Below, one piece after another: positions 43,595 to 57,286 of a stretch of DNA of 64,000 bases (its first letter is position 1; each line of letters starts with the position of its first letter). This DNA comes from Morinoia aosen (Eukaryota; Arthropoda; Malacostraca; Amphipoda; Talitridae), in the NCBI GenBank assembly GCA_030386875.1, contig CM059564.1:46458075-46522074 (forward strand), read 5' to 3'. A program made the translations under genes and the position numbers. The notes below the pieces were generated by a model. It worked only from the letters and a program-made list of their open reading frames with translations. It did no database searches and had not been told where the DNA came from.

Positions 43595-46562
43595 TGAGAT
43601 GTGGGAATATACACAAGTAATCGAAGAAAGATTGCAATTCTTAAAGTCGAAAACGCAGTCCAAAATTCGGTTTTACATGTAAAGTATGTAGCAAGAAAAT
43701 TTCTTGCACAAATTTTTGGAACTGCTTTCATATTAACATGCCCCAATTATACGCTGGCTTTTTTCCTAGTTTTTATTTGTAATAGCAGGACCTGAGTTTC
43801 GATTCATTCAAGCATTATAGTAATATATTTTTTGAACAAGTAATTTTACTTTGAGTATATCTTTGTCGTTCATTAGGGAAACGATAAATGTCCAAAGTTA
43901 GCTTGTTATAAAATTTGACGTGGGAACATTGCAGCTACGGAAATATTCTAGCGTTTTTGATCCCCATACCGTTACTATGGAGTTTCAATTCAGCTTTGAC
44001 GTGCTATTTATGTGTCACGATACTTATATTAATTAGTCGAACATTAGGAGGCAATGAGGAAGCCAAGGAAAGTGTTACGCGCAATACCCAAGTTATAAGT
44101 TTCAAGATATTGAACGTCTATACGTCACGGTCAGATTTCTGGATTTTCACGCTCTAATTCGATTATATTCCATTTCTCGTGGATCATTTGTCGGATTTCT
44201 TCTCGGTGTTCTTTGGTTTTGAGCTAAGAAGTTGTAAAAGTTTCGAGCAAATTTTGTCTACATGCTTACGTTATACTTTTCATCGATGTTCGTCGATGTT
44301 CCGGTACTCTTTTAATACAGTTTTTCAGTTTTTGTAGTGGTCATAAACGTATGATCAGAAGTGTATATAGAATACTTAACATGGTAGTTTTATCAATTAT
44401 AGTTCAGGGTATTTAAATTAAAAAAATTTTAAAACCCATTGAGAACTTAGAACAAGAATGAACTTAGTATCGAACTGAAACAAGCCCGACTTTAGACGGT
44501 TATGGGTGTATGAATTTAATACGCTGCACCTCAACATCTCCACTGTACGGACGCCTGAAGTATGTGTAGCTACTTAGTTTGACTTTCTATGTACGATTAT
44601 CTCTGTACACACAAGTAACACGCACCGATGCCTTGCCGACCAGCACACATCCAGCACACGAGTGCACACATCCACACGAATACAAGAAGTGAAGAGCGGA
44701 GTACCGAGGTGACAAAATTTGCTCAACCAGCCAAGCTCACGGACTTAAAAACGGAGCAAAAACGGACTAATTTGCACTTTCAAACATATAGTACTGAGGT
44801 AGATTTACTGTACGCGCAGCTGACGCTGCAGCCTTGCAGCGGCCACGCCTTATTTCACGCAGTGACAACTTTACCTCGAGCCGAGCGCTGAAAACGACTC
44901 TCAGATCTGCGACTTGCGTCTCGCCGCGCATTTTTTCAAAGATGCTACTGCCTGTAAGTTGCGCTCAAAGATATGTGGTTCTCCATATTCGCGAGCAGGA
45001 AAAGACATAGGTACTTACGCTCACGTGATCAAGTATCATACACATTCGTGTGTGTGTGCACTCATGTGCGTTAATGATTGTGCTGTTCCTTATTTGTTTT
45101 TGAGTGCATGTTGGTGGGTTCTATTTATTTATTTTTCTGCGTAGGGTGATAGTGATTGTCCTGATTTATTTACCGTGTACAATGATGGTGGTTTTATTTT
45201 CATTTAGCGCTTAGGATGATATTGGTCTTCCTTATTTATTCAATTCATACGAAAAGGATACATTTTGTTTATTCATTAATAACCCGCGATGATAATTATG
45301 GTAGTTTTACTGATATATTCAGAGTTAATGATTATAGCGGGCTTTCATATACAATTTTGGGGTAGAATGGTGGAATTTTTCTTACCAATAAGCATTTCTA
45401 AACACATCATTCACGCTGAGCCGAGCGTGCAGTACTGCAACAACTCATGTCAGTTCTGCCAGTTTTTCCGGAAATTGAAAACTGAAAGTCTGTTGATTTA
45501 ATAAAAATTGCAATAATGCGTTTGCCAACAGGCACTGAGAGTAAATGCCATAATGGTAACTATCTCATCTTTTTCAATTTTTGTTACTTTCAAAATTCTG
45601 AGATCATCTCAGAGTACTTGACTTTAGTTCCTGGTCGTAAAATAGTGTAGTAAAAATTTAAATTTCGAATAAGAGAAACTTTTGATTAATAATTTTTATA
45701 ATGAATGAATTTTAATATCTTTCGTTTATACAAATACATGAATAAATTTACAACTTTTTGAGACAACAGATGTGAAAAATTCATTCAGAATACTAAGTTA
45801 AATTATTTCCAAGTTATTAATTGGAACATTCAAAGATTTATAAATTTATTTTAATGCTTGGTTTTTGAATTCCTACGCTTGTCTTACAAGGGCCAATTTT
45901 ACTTCAATAAGGATATGAAAATGTGTGTTATTAGCTTGTTTTTGTTAATAACTAGGCAGTTTAGTGAGCGCATGCGAATAAATACACTTGAGAGCTAAAT
46001 ACTCGTATAATTGTAGCGTTTAAATGCATGGGAGTTAACGGGAATGTAGAGTACAAACCAACAAATATCTGCATCATTATATGTATCCATTTATTTAAAA
46101 GTACTCACTGATGACTTATGAGCAAATAATTGTTTTGTGGGTAACAACCGCTGATAAATAAATGTGTCAGACTTACAATCGAGTGTAGTTCAGCTCTTCG
46201 GAATAAGTACATATATCATAAAATTTTTAGTGGTACAAGATGATTTCATTCAGCATGCAGACAGAGAATATCAGAAGAGATTAATTTTATATTATTGAAG
46301 TATTTGAGAATGTACTTCACTGAGCTCATCTGTATCCTGGCTACTGAAAACAACCATATAGCTTCCGAACTACAGCAGTGCATAATTCAAGTCCTGCTGA
46401 TCCATGAGTTCCATGAACTCATGAACTAATGAACTCTATGAGCCAGTTCCCGTATTATATATACTTTTCCCGTATCAGTAATATCATCATAAGAATACCA
46501 TTAGCATTTAATTTTTAGCAAAATTGTCCGGTATTACTTATTGCTACTGAAACGGTAAATAA
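43595..46562. other. Gene-free stretch, probable intron
   Basis: No exon or repeat array recognised. A GC-richer patch at 44600-44960 with a CTGTAAGT donor-like site near 44951 could be an alternative exon, but nothing in its peptide supports this. Confidence 0.5.
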
Positions 46563-47069
46563 TTATGGGTATAACTGATACGGGAAAATAAATACTCGGT
46601 TCGGGTTTTTGCGTGACATCAGGTTGCAGTCACCTATAGCCAATTTTGCCCCTTGTGTGGGCTCCATCATCTTGGCAGGATGGGCGGTGAAAATTCTATT
46701 TGAAACACAACTGACTGCTCCAGAGTCCACATACGCTGGTAGGAGCTGGAAAGGAGCGTCCATATGCGTACACAAATGACTGTCTTTTATACATCTTTGT
46801 AAAAATCTGACGTAATTTGTGCGTTTCACTTCTAGACGTGAGAAAAAATGAGACTTAATGAGCTTAATGGTGAATGTTTCACGTTTTGTTCTGCTCATAT
46901 TTAGGAAAATAAGCTGGCTGCATTTCTTTTTGAATTGATGACGATGGCTCGAACCAAATTTTGGTTTATCGCGCTCGTTTCTTTTGCTTATGTCACGAGT
47001 TGAGCGTACAGCATTCCACAAAATATCTTGAATTTGAACGATTCTAAACAATTTAGAAAATTTATTCAC
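46563..47069 (-). pseudogene. LTR-retrotransposon Pol fragment with retropepsin motif
   Basis: This is an open frame of about 168 codons whose upstream end is set by a stop, not by an ATG. Its C-terminal half carries YVDSGAVSCVSNRIF, the D-S-G active-site motif of a retroelement aspartic protease, followed by a Gly- and hydrophobic-rich strand (GAKLAIGDCN). The N-terminal part is basic and contains CIKDSHLCTH. No reverse transcriptase, integrase or LTR is seen nearby, so it is an isolated relic. Superfamily (Ty3 or Bel-like) cannot be fixed. Confidence 0.55.
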
Positions 47070-47454
47070 CCTTAGCGATACAGCAGTAGACTGTTTCTTA
47101 AGTCTAGTACAATGGACACGTTTCAGTATAGCTACTTGTGGGCCCGTATAAGTCTAAAACAATATTAGCAGTATAATTTAACTTCGAAAGGGTCATTTCA
47201 TAAAGGATTTTTTCAAATACACAATTCATTTTAACCGTTACGCGACTTGCAATAGTTCCTGCGGAAATTTTGCTCGCTGTTTAGGTGACAAAATGAAGTT
47301 CAGTTTTGGGACCGCCCCATGGAATGCATAGAATAAAGAAGCACTTTAGTTTCCATAAGAAATTCTGATAAAAATTGCTTTAAAAATACGAACTTCAGTT
47401 TATCTTAAATATTTTTCAGAGTAAGAATGAGCTCAAAACTTTTATTCCTCAGTT

Positions 47455-48477
47455 ATTACTGCCAGCGCCTGATTGGCTATCCCGTATTACTGCCAGCGCC
47501 TGACTGGCTATCCCGTATTACTGCCAGCGCCTGACTGGCTATCCCGTATTACTGCCAGCGCCTGATTGGCTATCCCGTATTACTGCCAGCGCCTGACTGG
47601 CTATCCCGTATTACTGCCAGCGCCTGACTGGCTATCCCGTATTACTGCCAGCGCCTGACTGGCTATCCCGTATTACTGCCAGCGCCTGACTGGCTATCCC
47701 GTATTACTGCCAGCGCCTGACTGGCTATCCCGTATTACTGCCAGCGCCTGACTGGCTATCCCGTATTACTGCCAGCGCCTGACTGGCTATCCCGTATTAC
47801 TGCCAGCGCCTGACTGGCTATCCCGTATTACTGCCAGCGCCTGACTGGCTATCCCGTATTACTGCCAGCGCCTGACTGGCTATCCCGTATTACTGCCAGC
47901 GCCTGACTGGCTATCCCGTATTACTGCCAGCGCCTGACTGGTTATCCCGTATTACTGCCAGCGTCTGACTGGCTATCCCGTATTACTGCCAGCGCCTGAC
48001 TGGCTATCCCGTATTACTGCCAGCGCCTGACTGGCTATCCCGTATTACTGCCAGCGCCTGACTGGCTATCCCGTATTACTGCCAGCGCCTGACTGGTTAT
48101 CCCGTATTACTGCCAGCGCCTGACTGGCTATCCCGTATTACTGCCAGCGCCTGACTGGTTATCCCGTATTACTGCCAGCGCCTGACTGGCTATCCCGTAT
48201 TACTGCCAGCGCCTGACTGGCTATCCCGTATTACTGCCAGCGCCTGACTGGCTATCCCGTATTACTGCCAGCGCCTGACTGGCTATCCCGTATTACTGCC
48301 AGCGCCTGACTGGTTATCCCGTATTACTGCCAGCGCCTGACTGGCTATCCCGTATTACTGCCAGCGCCTGACTGGTTATCCCGTATTACTGCCAGCGCCT
48401 GACTGGCTATCCCGTATTACTGCCAGCGCCTGACTGGCTATCCCGTATTACTGCCAGCGCCTGACTGGCTATCCCGT
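47455..48477. repeat. 31-bp minisatellite, 33 copies
   Basis: The unit is ATTACTGCCAGCGCCTGACT plus GGCTATCCCGT, with an exact 31-bp period. Rare variants are GATTGG in units 1 and 4, GGTTATC in several units after 47940, and GCGTCTG once. Confidence 0.98.
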
Positions 48478-49022
48478 ATTCATAACAAAGAATATAATAT
48501 TTGAATTACACGTAAATGGCTTTTATATAATGATTTGGAGTACCGCTCTCATGAAATAAAAATAAATTATAAGTTTGTAATAAGGAAACTGGTAAAACTT
48601 TAGTTTTAAAACAGCTAGGGATGATTTGATTTCTTGGAAGTGGTTCGTGGCATTTATTTTTGTAGTTGTAAATCCATACGTAACGTGTTCCGCTGTGCTG
48701 CTTATGATGTGGTAATCTGTGCACTGCACATTGCATTAGGTCCTAGGGATCTTGATTGGCTTAATTCTAGCTAATGGAGCGAGTCCGTCCAGTTTTCTTG
48801 ACTCAACAAAGTTTACGGAAAAATGTATGATGCAGGCCATCTTATAGAACTTAAAGCTGAGAGGTATCAAATTTATGGCACTTCACTTGTGTTGCAATGA
48901 ATATTGAACACGTTTACATAACAATTCTCCCTATATCTTGTAATATAGTGAGTGAATTGTTTATGAATGCTGCAGCATCACTGCAGTGATCATGAGGAAG
49001 TAACCATGCAAGGACGGTCGCC

Positions 49023-49925
49023 ACTCAACACTCACACAACACACCTGCAACACTGGAGTTTAGCTACTCAATACTCACACAACACACCTGCAACACTGGA
49101 GTTTAGCTACTCAACACTCACACAACACACCTGCAACACTGGAGTTTAGCTACTCAATACTCACACAACACACCTGCAACACTGGAGTTCAGCTACTCAA
49201 CACTCACACAACACACCTGCAACACTGGAGTTTAGCTACTCAATACTCACACAACACACCTGCAACACTGGAGTTTAGCTACTCAATACTCACACAACAC
49301 ACCTGCAACACTGGAGTTTAGCTACTCAATACTCACACAACACACCTGCAACACTGGAGTTTAGCTACTCAACACTCACACAACACACCTGCAACACTGG
49401 AGTTTAGCTACTCAATACTCACACAACACACCTGCAACACTGGAGTTTAGCTACTCAACACTCACACAACACACCTGCAACACTGGAGTTTAGCTACTCA
49501 ATACTCACACAACACACCTGCAACACTGGAGTTCAGCTACTCAACACTCACACAACACACCTGCAACACTGGAGTTTAGCTACTCAACACTCTCACAACA
49601 CACCTGCAACACTGGAGTTTAGCTACTCAATACTCACACAACACACCTGCAACACTGGAGTTTAGCTACTCAACACTCACACAACACACCTGCAACACTG
49701 GAGTTTAGCTACTCAATACTCACACAACACACCTGCAACACTGGAGTTTAGCTACTCAACACTCACACAACACACCTGCAACACTGGAGTTTAGCTACTC
49801 AATACTCACACAACACACCTGCAACACTGGAGTTCAGCTACTCAACACTCACACAACACACCTGCAACACTGGAGTTTAGCTACTCAACACTCACACAAC
49901 ACACCTGCAACACTGGAGTTAAGCT
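49023..49925. repeat. 43-bp minisatellite, 21 copies
   Basis: The unit is ACTCAACACTCACACAACAC plus ACCTGCAACACTGGAGTTTAGCT. CAACA and CAATA types partly alternate, and GTTCAGC occurs at intervals. There are 21 exact periods. Confidence 0.97.
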
Positions 49926-50560
49926 ATAGAGCGCCTGCAGCGCACAGCAACAAACTTAAATTGCCTTGGACGGCATTGTGTGGCGGCGCCGAGTGGGTCG
50001 GCAGCAATTCTCTGTGCTCTGAAATTTATGGAGATCACAGCAATTTCCTTACACTCATTATACATAGTACTATGCAGGGTGTCAAAGAAATGGTATCCGC
50101 TGATTTTAGAGTCTATAATGCAGGATTATTGGATCACGTTCATTAGGCAGTATTTTGAAGGGATAAACGTGAAAGAGATATAGCGGAGGTAGACTGATGC
50201 AAGTTATCATGGATCTATAAATAATTTAAAATCTCTGGCCACATTCTTCTGACGCTCTGTGGGACTACGGGCCTTTGTGAGGCCGCTCAGACCCTCACTT
50301 TCAGCATTTATACACACCTAATTTTGTATCTGTTTTCATGAAAATAGACGTAAGAGGAATAGATTTCGTACAACTGCTAAATGTTCCACTAATGTTATGA
50401 ATGTTCTGTTTTTTCTCAGTCGTATTTACAAATTTCCCTACAACATCTTCATTCCAAATTATGTAATATGAAGCAATGTTATTTATGGCGAATCAAGACT
50501 CTAGTAATTTACAATATAAATGCGCACATTGCAAACTAGCTTTTCAAATGAAGTAAAATA

Positions 50561-52280
50561 CAGTGATATACCAGACTGTATCCTTCATTTTACATGACAT
50601 TTATTTGCAGTGATATACCAGGCTTTATCCTTCATTTTACATGGCATTTATTTGCAGTGATATACCAGACTGTATCCTTCATTTTACATGGCATTTATTT
50701 ACAGTGATATACCAGACTGTATCCTTCATTTTACATGGCATTTATTTACAGTGATATACCAGGCTTTATCCTTCATTTTACATGGCATTTATTTACAGTG
50801 ATATACCAGACTGTATCCTTCATTTTACATGGCATTTATTTACAGTGATATACCAGGCTTTATCCTTCATTTTACATGGCATTTATTTGCAGTGATATAC
50901 CAGACTGTATCCTTCATTTTACATGGCATTTATTTACAGTGATATACCAGACTGTATCCTTCATTTTACATGGCATTTATTTACAGTGATATACCAGGCT
51001 TTATCCTTCATTTTACATGGCATTTATTTACAGTGATATACCAGACTGTATCCTTCATTTTACATGGCATTTATTTACAGTGATATACCAGACTGTATCC
51101 TTCATTTTACATGGCATTTATTTACAGTGATATACCAGACTGTATCCTTCATTTTACATGGCATTTATTTACAGTGATATACCAGACTGTACCCTTCATT
51201 TTACATGGCAGTTATTTACAGTGATATACCAGACTGTATCCTTCATTTTACATGGCATTTATTTACAGTGATATACCAGACTGTATCCTTCATTTTACAT
51301 GGCATTTATTTGCAGTGATATACCAGACTGTATCCTTCATTTTACATGGCATTTATTTACAGTGATATACCAGACTGTATCCTTCATTTTACATGGCATT
51401 TATTTGCAGTGATATACCAGACTGTATCCTTCATTTTACATGGCATTTATTTACAGTGATATACCAGACTGTATCCTTCATTTTACATGGCATTTATTTA
51501 CAGTGATATACCAGACTGTACCCTTCATTTTACATGGCATTTATTTACAGTGATATACCAGACTGTATCCTTCATTTTACATGGCATTTATTTACAGTGA
51601 TATACCAGACTGTATCCTTCATTTTACATGGCATTTATTTGCAGTGATATACCAGACTGTATCCTTCATTTTACATGGCATTTATTTACAGTGATATACC
51701 AGACTGTATCCTTCATTTTACATGGCATTTATTTGCAATGATATACCAGACTGTATCCTTCATTTTACATGGCATTTATTTACAGTGATATACCAGGCTT
51801 TATCCTTCATTTTACATGGCATTTATTTACAGTGATATACCAGACTGTATCCTTCATTTTACATGGCATTTATTTGCAGTGATATACCAGACTTTATCCT
51901 TCATTTTACATGGCATTTATTTACAGTGATATACCAGGCTTTATCCTTCATTTTACATGGCATTTATTTACAGTGATATACCAGGCTTTATCCTTCATTT
52001 TACATGGCATTTATTTGCAGTGATATACCAGGCTTTATCCTTCATTTTACATGGCATTTATTTGCAGTGATATACCAGGCTTTATCCTTCATTTTACATG
52101 GCATTTATTTGCAGTGATATACCAGGCTTTATCCTTCATTTTACATGGCATTTATTTGCAGTGATATACCAGACTGTATCCTTCATTTTACATGGCATTT
52201 ATTTACAGTGATATACCAGACTGTATCCTTCATATTACATGGCATTTATTTGCAGTGATATACCAGGCTTTATCTTTCCA
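50561..52280. repeat. 47-bp minisatellite, 36 copies plus a partial
   Basis: The unit is CAGTGATATACCAGACTGTA plus TCCTTCATTTTACATGGCATTTATTTA. Two main types exist, AGACTGTA and AGGCTTTA, with the second concentrated at both ends of the array. The period is exactly 47 bp throughout. Confidence 0.98.
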
Positions 52281-52580
52281 GGAATTCTGCCTGAGCTTGA
52301 AAGTCGTATCAATTCAGTTCTCGTTCTCTCATGCCTAATATTCTTCTTCATGTGTCCTAGGTATTTGAGAAGTAAACGAACTTGCAATTAAAAGGTTAGC
52401 CCAATGTTCCAATATTGCTAACTAGTTTTGCATATTTTATTTACATGTATTTATGTTCACGAAAACTGGAATACATTCAGGATATAAAGTGCCGTTATCG
52501 AAAATGCTGTTCTGCTCATAGGTGCTTTGAATTTCAACATCGCATTCAGTGTTGAGTCTATGTCAAATTACAAATCTTTT

Positions 52581-53432
52581 ATTGCCTATATCGGTACAGG
52601 GCGCTCAGCATTGCAGGCTTGTATTAGACTCGCGTGTATCTGTGCCCCGGCATAAGCTGGTCGGGATACTTTCTATTCTATGGGATTTTTGCCTATAACG
52701 GGATATTGCCTATATCGGTACAGGGCGCTCAGCATTGCAGGCTTGTATTAGACTCGCGTGTATCTGTGCCCCGGTATAAGTTGGTCGGGATACTTTCTAT
52801 TCTATGGGATTTTTGCCTATAACGGGATATTGCCTATATCGGTACAGGGCGCTCAGCATTGCAGGCTTGTATTAGACTCGCGTGTATCTGTGCCCCGGCA
52901 TAAGCTGGTGGGGATACTTTCTATTCTATGGGATTTTTGCCTATAACGGGATATTGCCTATATCGGTACAGGGCGCTCAGCATTGCAGGCTTGTATTAGA
53001 CTCGCGTGTATCTGTGCCCCGGCATAAGCTGGTGGGGATACTTTCTATTCTATGGGATTTTTGCCTATAACGGGATATTGCCTATATCGGTACAGGGCGC
53101 TCAGCATTGCAGGCTTGTATTAGACTCGCGTGTATCTGTGCCCCGGCATAAGCTGGTCGGGATACTTTCTATTCTATGGGATTTTTGCCTATAACGGGAT
53201 ATTGCCTATAACGGTACAGGGCGCTCAGCATTGCAGGCTTGTATTAGACTCGCGTGTATCTGTGCCCCGGTATAAGCTGGTGGGGATACTTTCTATTCTA
53301 TGGGATTTTTGCCTATAACGGGATATTGCCTATATCGGTACAGGGCGCTCAGCATTGCAGGCTTGTATTAGACTCGCGTGTATCTGTGCCCCGGCATAAG
53401 CTGGTGGGGATACTTTCTATTCTATGGGATTT
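52581..53432. repeat. 124-bp tandem repeat, 6.9 copies
   Basis: ATTGCCTATATCGGTACAGG recurs every 124 bp. Copies differ at GTCGGG/GTGGGG, GGCATAAG/GGTATAAG and one TATATCGG/TATAACGG site. The 62-codon frames inside the units are chance. Confidence 0.98.
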
Positions 53433-54805
53433 AGCATGAAAAATGCTGTGCGGCAGTGGGAAATTTATAACCGTGTTAAATTAACTTGCATACTCAAGAA
53501 CTACCGCTTGAAAACATCGTCAATGACCACCACCTTGAAGAAAAGAATCGTCAATGTCCATTATTTCTAGAAACACATCGACCGTAACTTCGATATGTTC
53601 ATGTACAGCGATTGTTGCCAGTCTTAAATGATGCCATGGTCAAGCTTTTACATAATTCATCCGTCTCTAGCAATACACGCGGTCAATAAACTAAATGTTC
53701 CCGTGGAATCGTTATTGTGTGCAAACTTCTCCATTTTGTATGAAGGTAGCCCCAAATAAACTATATAGCCCCAAATAAACATAGCCCAATTTTATCCACA
53801 GAAAATTTCAAATGTGTTCTTGGTATTGGATTTTTGAGCACTCCTGAAGTTTGAAGTTATTTGAAAGTATATATCCATGTTGGTTTTAAAAGTATTGCAT
53901 CATGGGTATTTAAAAAGTATGTTAGTATGTTGATTTTGAAAGTATTTCAATATTGGGGTTTAAAAGTGTTTTGGGATGATGGTTTTAAAAGTATATCAGC
54001 ATTGCTATTTAAAAGTATACTAGTATGATGGTCTTCTGTTAATAAACATATTTTAGGAGAATCATAATTGCCATCTTGCAGGTTGAGCAAATACTGAGAA
54101 CGAATATGAAATTGTATTCTTCCAGTCAGTTCGCCGTAAGTTTGCGAAGGCGACCAAGTACTGGAAGCGACAAAAGAACACAGCAACAAGTTAATCAGAA
54201 ATTGCTTGGAATCGTTCCGATCTCCCTCCACACTGACACAAGAGCTGCACAGGACAACCCGAAGCGTAACGAGTGCGAAGAAATGAATCAAAAGCTGCTC
54301 TGAAATTTGAAGCTAACATTCCAGCCGCGTGTGTGCAAGAAACTGATAATTACAAGCGTGTTCAAATCAGAGATAATATATTTCAATGGCCGTGAAATTC
54401 GGAAAATTTCCTTCGTAAATCTTACTTGGTACGACGATCCCGAGGGTTAGAAGTGAAGAAGAGTTCTAACACGAGTCCAACAAGGACAGTTTATGACAAA
54501 AGTAGGACAATCAGAGGAATACTTGGAGTCTTTATGCTCAATGTTAAGGAATACTTAATTTGCAGTCTAATATTTGTTAACTGTGTGTAGTCCACTATTG
54601 TAACCGTCAAAATGAACAAAATTGTGTTCTGTGCCAAGGTGGGAGAAGGGTTACAATGAAGATTTACTGACACTCGTACAAAATGTACAAAGCTCTTGGC
54701 TGTTTTATGCCCCTTCCTTCTTTTACACATACTTTATTTTTGTCATTATAGCAACACAAAACTGGTGGGTAAGGTTATGCGCAAAACTACACTTACAGCC
54801 GCGGT
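53433..54805. other. Gene-free stretch between tandem arrays
   Basis: TTTAAAAGTAT words recur loosely at 53885-54020 (diverged short repeat). No exon is recognised. The frames at 53947-54303 have no supporting features. Confidence 0.5.
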
Positions 54806-55588
54806 GTGAGGCAGTGAGGCAGTGAGGCAGTGAGGCAGTGAGGCAGTGAGGCAGGGAGGCAGAAAGGCAGTGAGGCAGTGAGGCAGTGAGGCAGTGAGGC
54901 AGTGAGGCAGTGAGGCAGTGAGGCAGTGAGGCAGTGAGGCAGTGAGGCAGTGAGGCAGGGAGGCAGTGAGGCAGTGAGGCAGTGAGGCAGTGAGGCAGTG
55001 AGGCAGTGAGGCAGTGAGGCAGGGAGGCAGAAAGGCAGTGAGGCAGTGAGGCAGTGAGGCAGTGAGGCAGTGAGGCAGTGAGGCAGTGAGGCAGTGAGGC
55101 AGTGAGGCAGTGAGGCAGTGAGGCAGTGAGGCAGTGAGGCAGTGAGGCAGTGAGGCAGTGAGGCAGTGAGGCAGTGAGGCAGTGAGGCAGTGAGGCAGTG
55201 AGGCAGTGAGGCAGTGAGGCAGTGAGGCAGTGAGGCAGTGAGGCAGTGAGGCAGGGAGGCAGGGAGGCAGAAAGGCAGTGAGGCAGTGAGGCAGTGAGGC
55301 AGGGAGGCAGGGAGGCAGTGAGGCAGTGAGGCAGTGAGGCAGTGAGGCAGTGAGGCAGTGAGGCAGGGAGGCAGTGAGGCAGTGAGGCAGTGAGGCAGTG
55401 AGGCAGGGAGGCAGAAAGGCAGTGAGGCAGGAGGCAGTGAGGCAGTGAGGCAGTGAGGCAGTGAGGCAGTGAGGCAGTGAGGCAGGGAGGCAGTGAGGCA
55501 GTGAGGCAGTGAGGCAGTGAGGCAGTGAGGCAGTGAGGCAGTGAGGCAGTGAGGCAGTGAGGCAGTGAGGCAGTGAGGCAGTGAGGCA
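54806..55588. repeat. 8-bp minisatellite (GTGAGGCA), 98 units
   Basis: GTGAGGCA is repeated over 783 bp. Interspersed GGGAGGCA and GAAAGGCA variants recur in a set order (GGGAGGCA then GAAAGGCA), marking larger duplicated blocks. One unit lacks a base (near 55430). Minus-strand frames of 270-324 codons (SLPHCLTA repeats) result from the array and are not genes. Confidence 0.97.
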
Positions 55589-55639
55589 GCAGCAGTACGG
55601 CCCATTTTGCTAAGACCCTGAGCTGTGTTCTGTAAACAC

Positions 55640-56075
55640 TGCCTGGAGGGGCGGTGGAGGGCGGGAGAGGGGTGGCAGAGGGGCGGGGGAGGGACACAGC
55701 CCCTCTAGCGGGAGGCGAGGAGGCACGGTAGGAAAAGAAACAATAAGAAGAGCAAAGAAAGAAGAGGAATTGCAGGGTCGGGGAAGTAGAAGGTGACTGT
55801 AGTTTTTACGGCTGTTCCAGAAATATGTGGGAGTGCGAATGAGAGATAGGGTGAGAGAGTGAGGGACAGAGCAGAGCAAGAGAGAGTGAGGGGATAGGGA
55901 GAGTGCGTGAGGGGGAGAGGGAGAAAGGGAGTGAGAGGGAGGGAGAGCAGCACGCTGGCTGCGAGCCACACAGCCGAGGGGGAGCGGCGCCTGCTACAAA
56001 ATGGCGGCCGTGGCGGGGAGGGGGGGGGGGGTGAGTGTGGTGGTGGTGGTGGTGGTGTGTGCAGGCGGCGGGTGG
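55640..56075. repeat. G/A-rich low-complexity tract with G run and (GGT)n
   Basis: The plus strand is almost pure purine with many GGGAGAG words. A run of 12 G and then GGTGGTGGTGG lie near 56020-56055. Quadruplex or triplex formation is plausible. No gene is called; ORFs on either strand are low-complexity. Confidence 0.8.
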
Positions 56076-56337
56076 TGACACCACCTCTGGGTGAGTTTCA
56101 TACCAAAAGTGTCTCGACTACTCGGTCGCGTCTATTTTGAAGATATTTCTGAGAATTTTGAAGACATCATTTCCAAATAGTTAAACCGTCTTCTTCCTCT
56201 TCCACCCATATAATTTTTTCTTATTTCTTGTACGTCATCCGCTGTGCAGGTTACCTGGGAATTATACTCTTGATTCTGCATCGAATAACAGAACAAATTC
56301 GGATTAGCTTCGTTAGCATTTATCCTCTTGTTTCGGG

Positions 56338-57060
56338 ACCTCACAGCCCCTCTCTTAGTGCCCCTCTCTTACTGCCCCTCTCTCACTGCCCCTCTCTTAC
56401 TGTCCCTCTCTTACTGCCCCTCTCTTACTGCCCCTCTCTTACTGCCCCTCTCTTACTGCTCCTCTCTTACTGTCCCTCTCTCACACCCCCTCTCCCACAG
56501 CCCCTCTCTCACAGCCCCTCTCTCACAGCCCCTCTCTCACAGCCCCTCTCTCACAGCCCACCTCTCACAGCCCCTCTCTCACAGCCCCTTTCTTACTGTC
56601 CCTCTCTTACTGCCCCTCTCTTACTGTCCCTCTCTCACAACCAATCTCTTACTGCCCCTCTGTCACAGCTCCTCTCTTACAGCCCCTCTCCTACTGCCCC
56701 TCTCTCACAGCCCCTCTCTCACAACCAATCTCTTACTGCCCCTCTGTCACAGCTCCTCTCTTACAGCCCCTCTCCTACTGCCCCTCTCTCACAGCCATTC
56801 TCCCACAGCCCCTCTCTTACAGCCCCTCTCCCACAGTCCCTCTCTCACAGCCCCTCTCTTACTGCCCTTCTCTTACTGCCCCTCTCTCACTGTCCCTCTC
56901 TCACAGCCCCTCTCTCACTGCCCCTCTCTTACTGCCCCTCCTACTGCCCTTCTCTCACAGCCCCTCTCTCACAGCCCTTCCCCCATAGCCCCTCTCTTAC
57001 AGCCCCTCTCCCACAGCCCCTCTCTCACAGCCAATCTCTCACAACCCCTCTCCCACAGTC
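56338..57060. repeat. C/T-rich minisatellite, 14-bp unit
   Basis: The unit is CCCCTCTCTTACTG or CCCCTCTCTCACAG, repeated about 50 times with single-base changes and a few length changes. It includes a larger duplicated block (CTCACAACCAATCTCTTACT near 56633 and 56727). Long plus frames (283 and 380 codons) come from it. Confidence 0.95.
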
Positions 57061-57286
57061 GATGTTCCGTGTCCAATGATGAGTCCAGGAAGATTTTGAG
57101 TGCCAAAAAAGAGACGGATCGCTCACGCGGTTGCCGCTCAGACCTGACGAGATCGTTTGAAGCATTAAAGTGTCGTGATGAGGCCGAGCAAGTCACGTGG
57201 GAAGTGCGGAGTGCACATGACAGGCCGCTGTGTCACGACAACCACGTGACGCCGAGACAAATCGCCGCTTTCATCGCCGCTGTTTT

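Noticed and set aside
41908..43682. Three overlapping plus frames of 555-570 codons.
   Set aside because: All are translations of one 29-bp repeat. No codon bias, start context or domain supports a gene.
47455..49925. Possible CRISPR-like array because of regular short repeats.
   Set aside because: Units are contiguous with no unique spacers, in a eukaryotic context without cas genes.
54723..55697. Minus-strand frames of 270 and 324 codons with SLPHCLTA repeats.
   Set aside because: By-product of the GTGAGGCA array.
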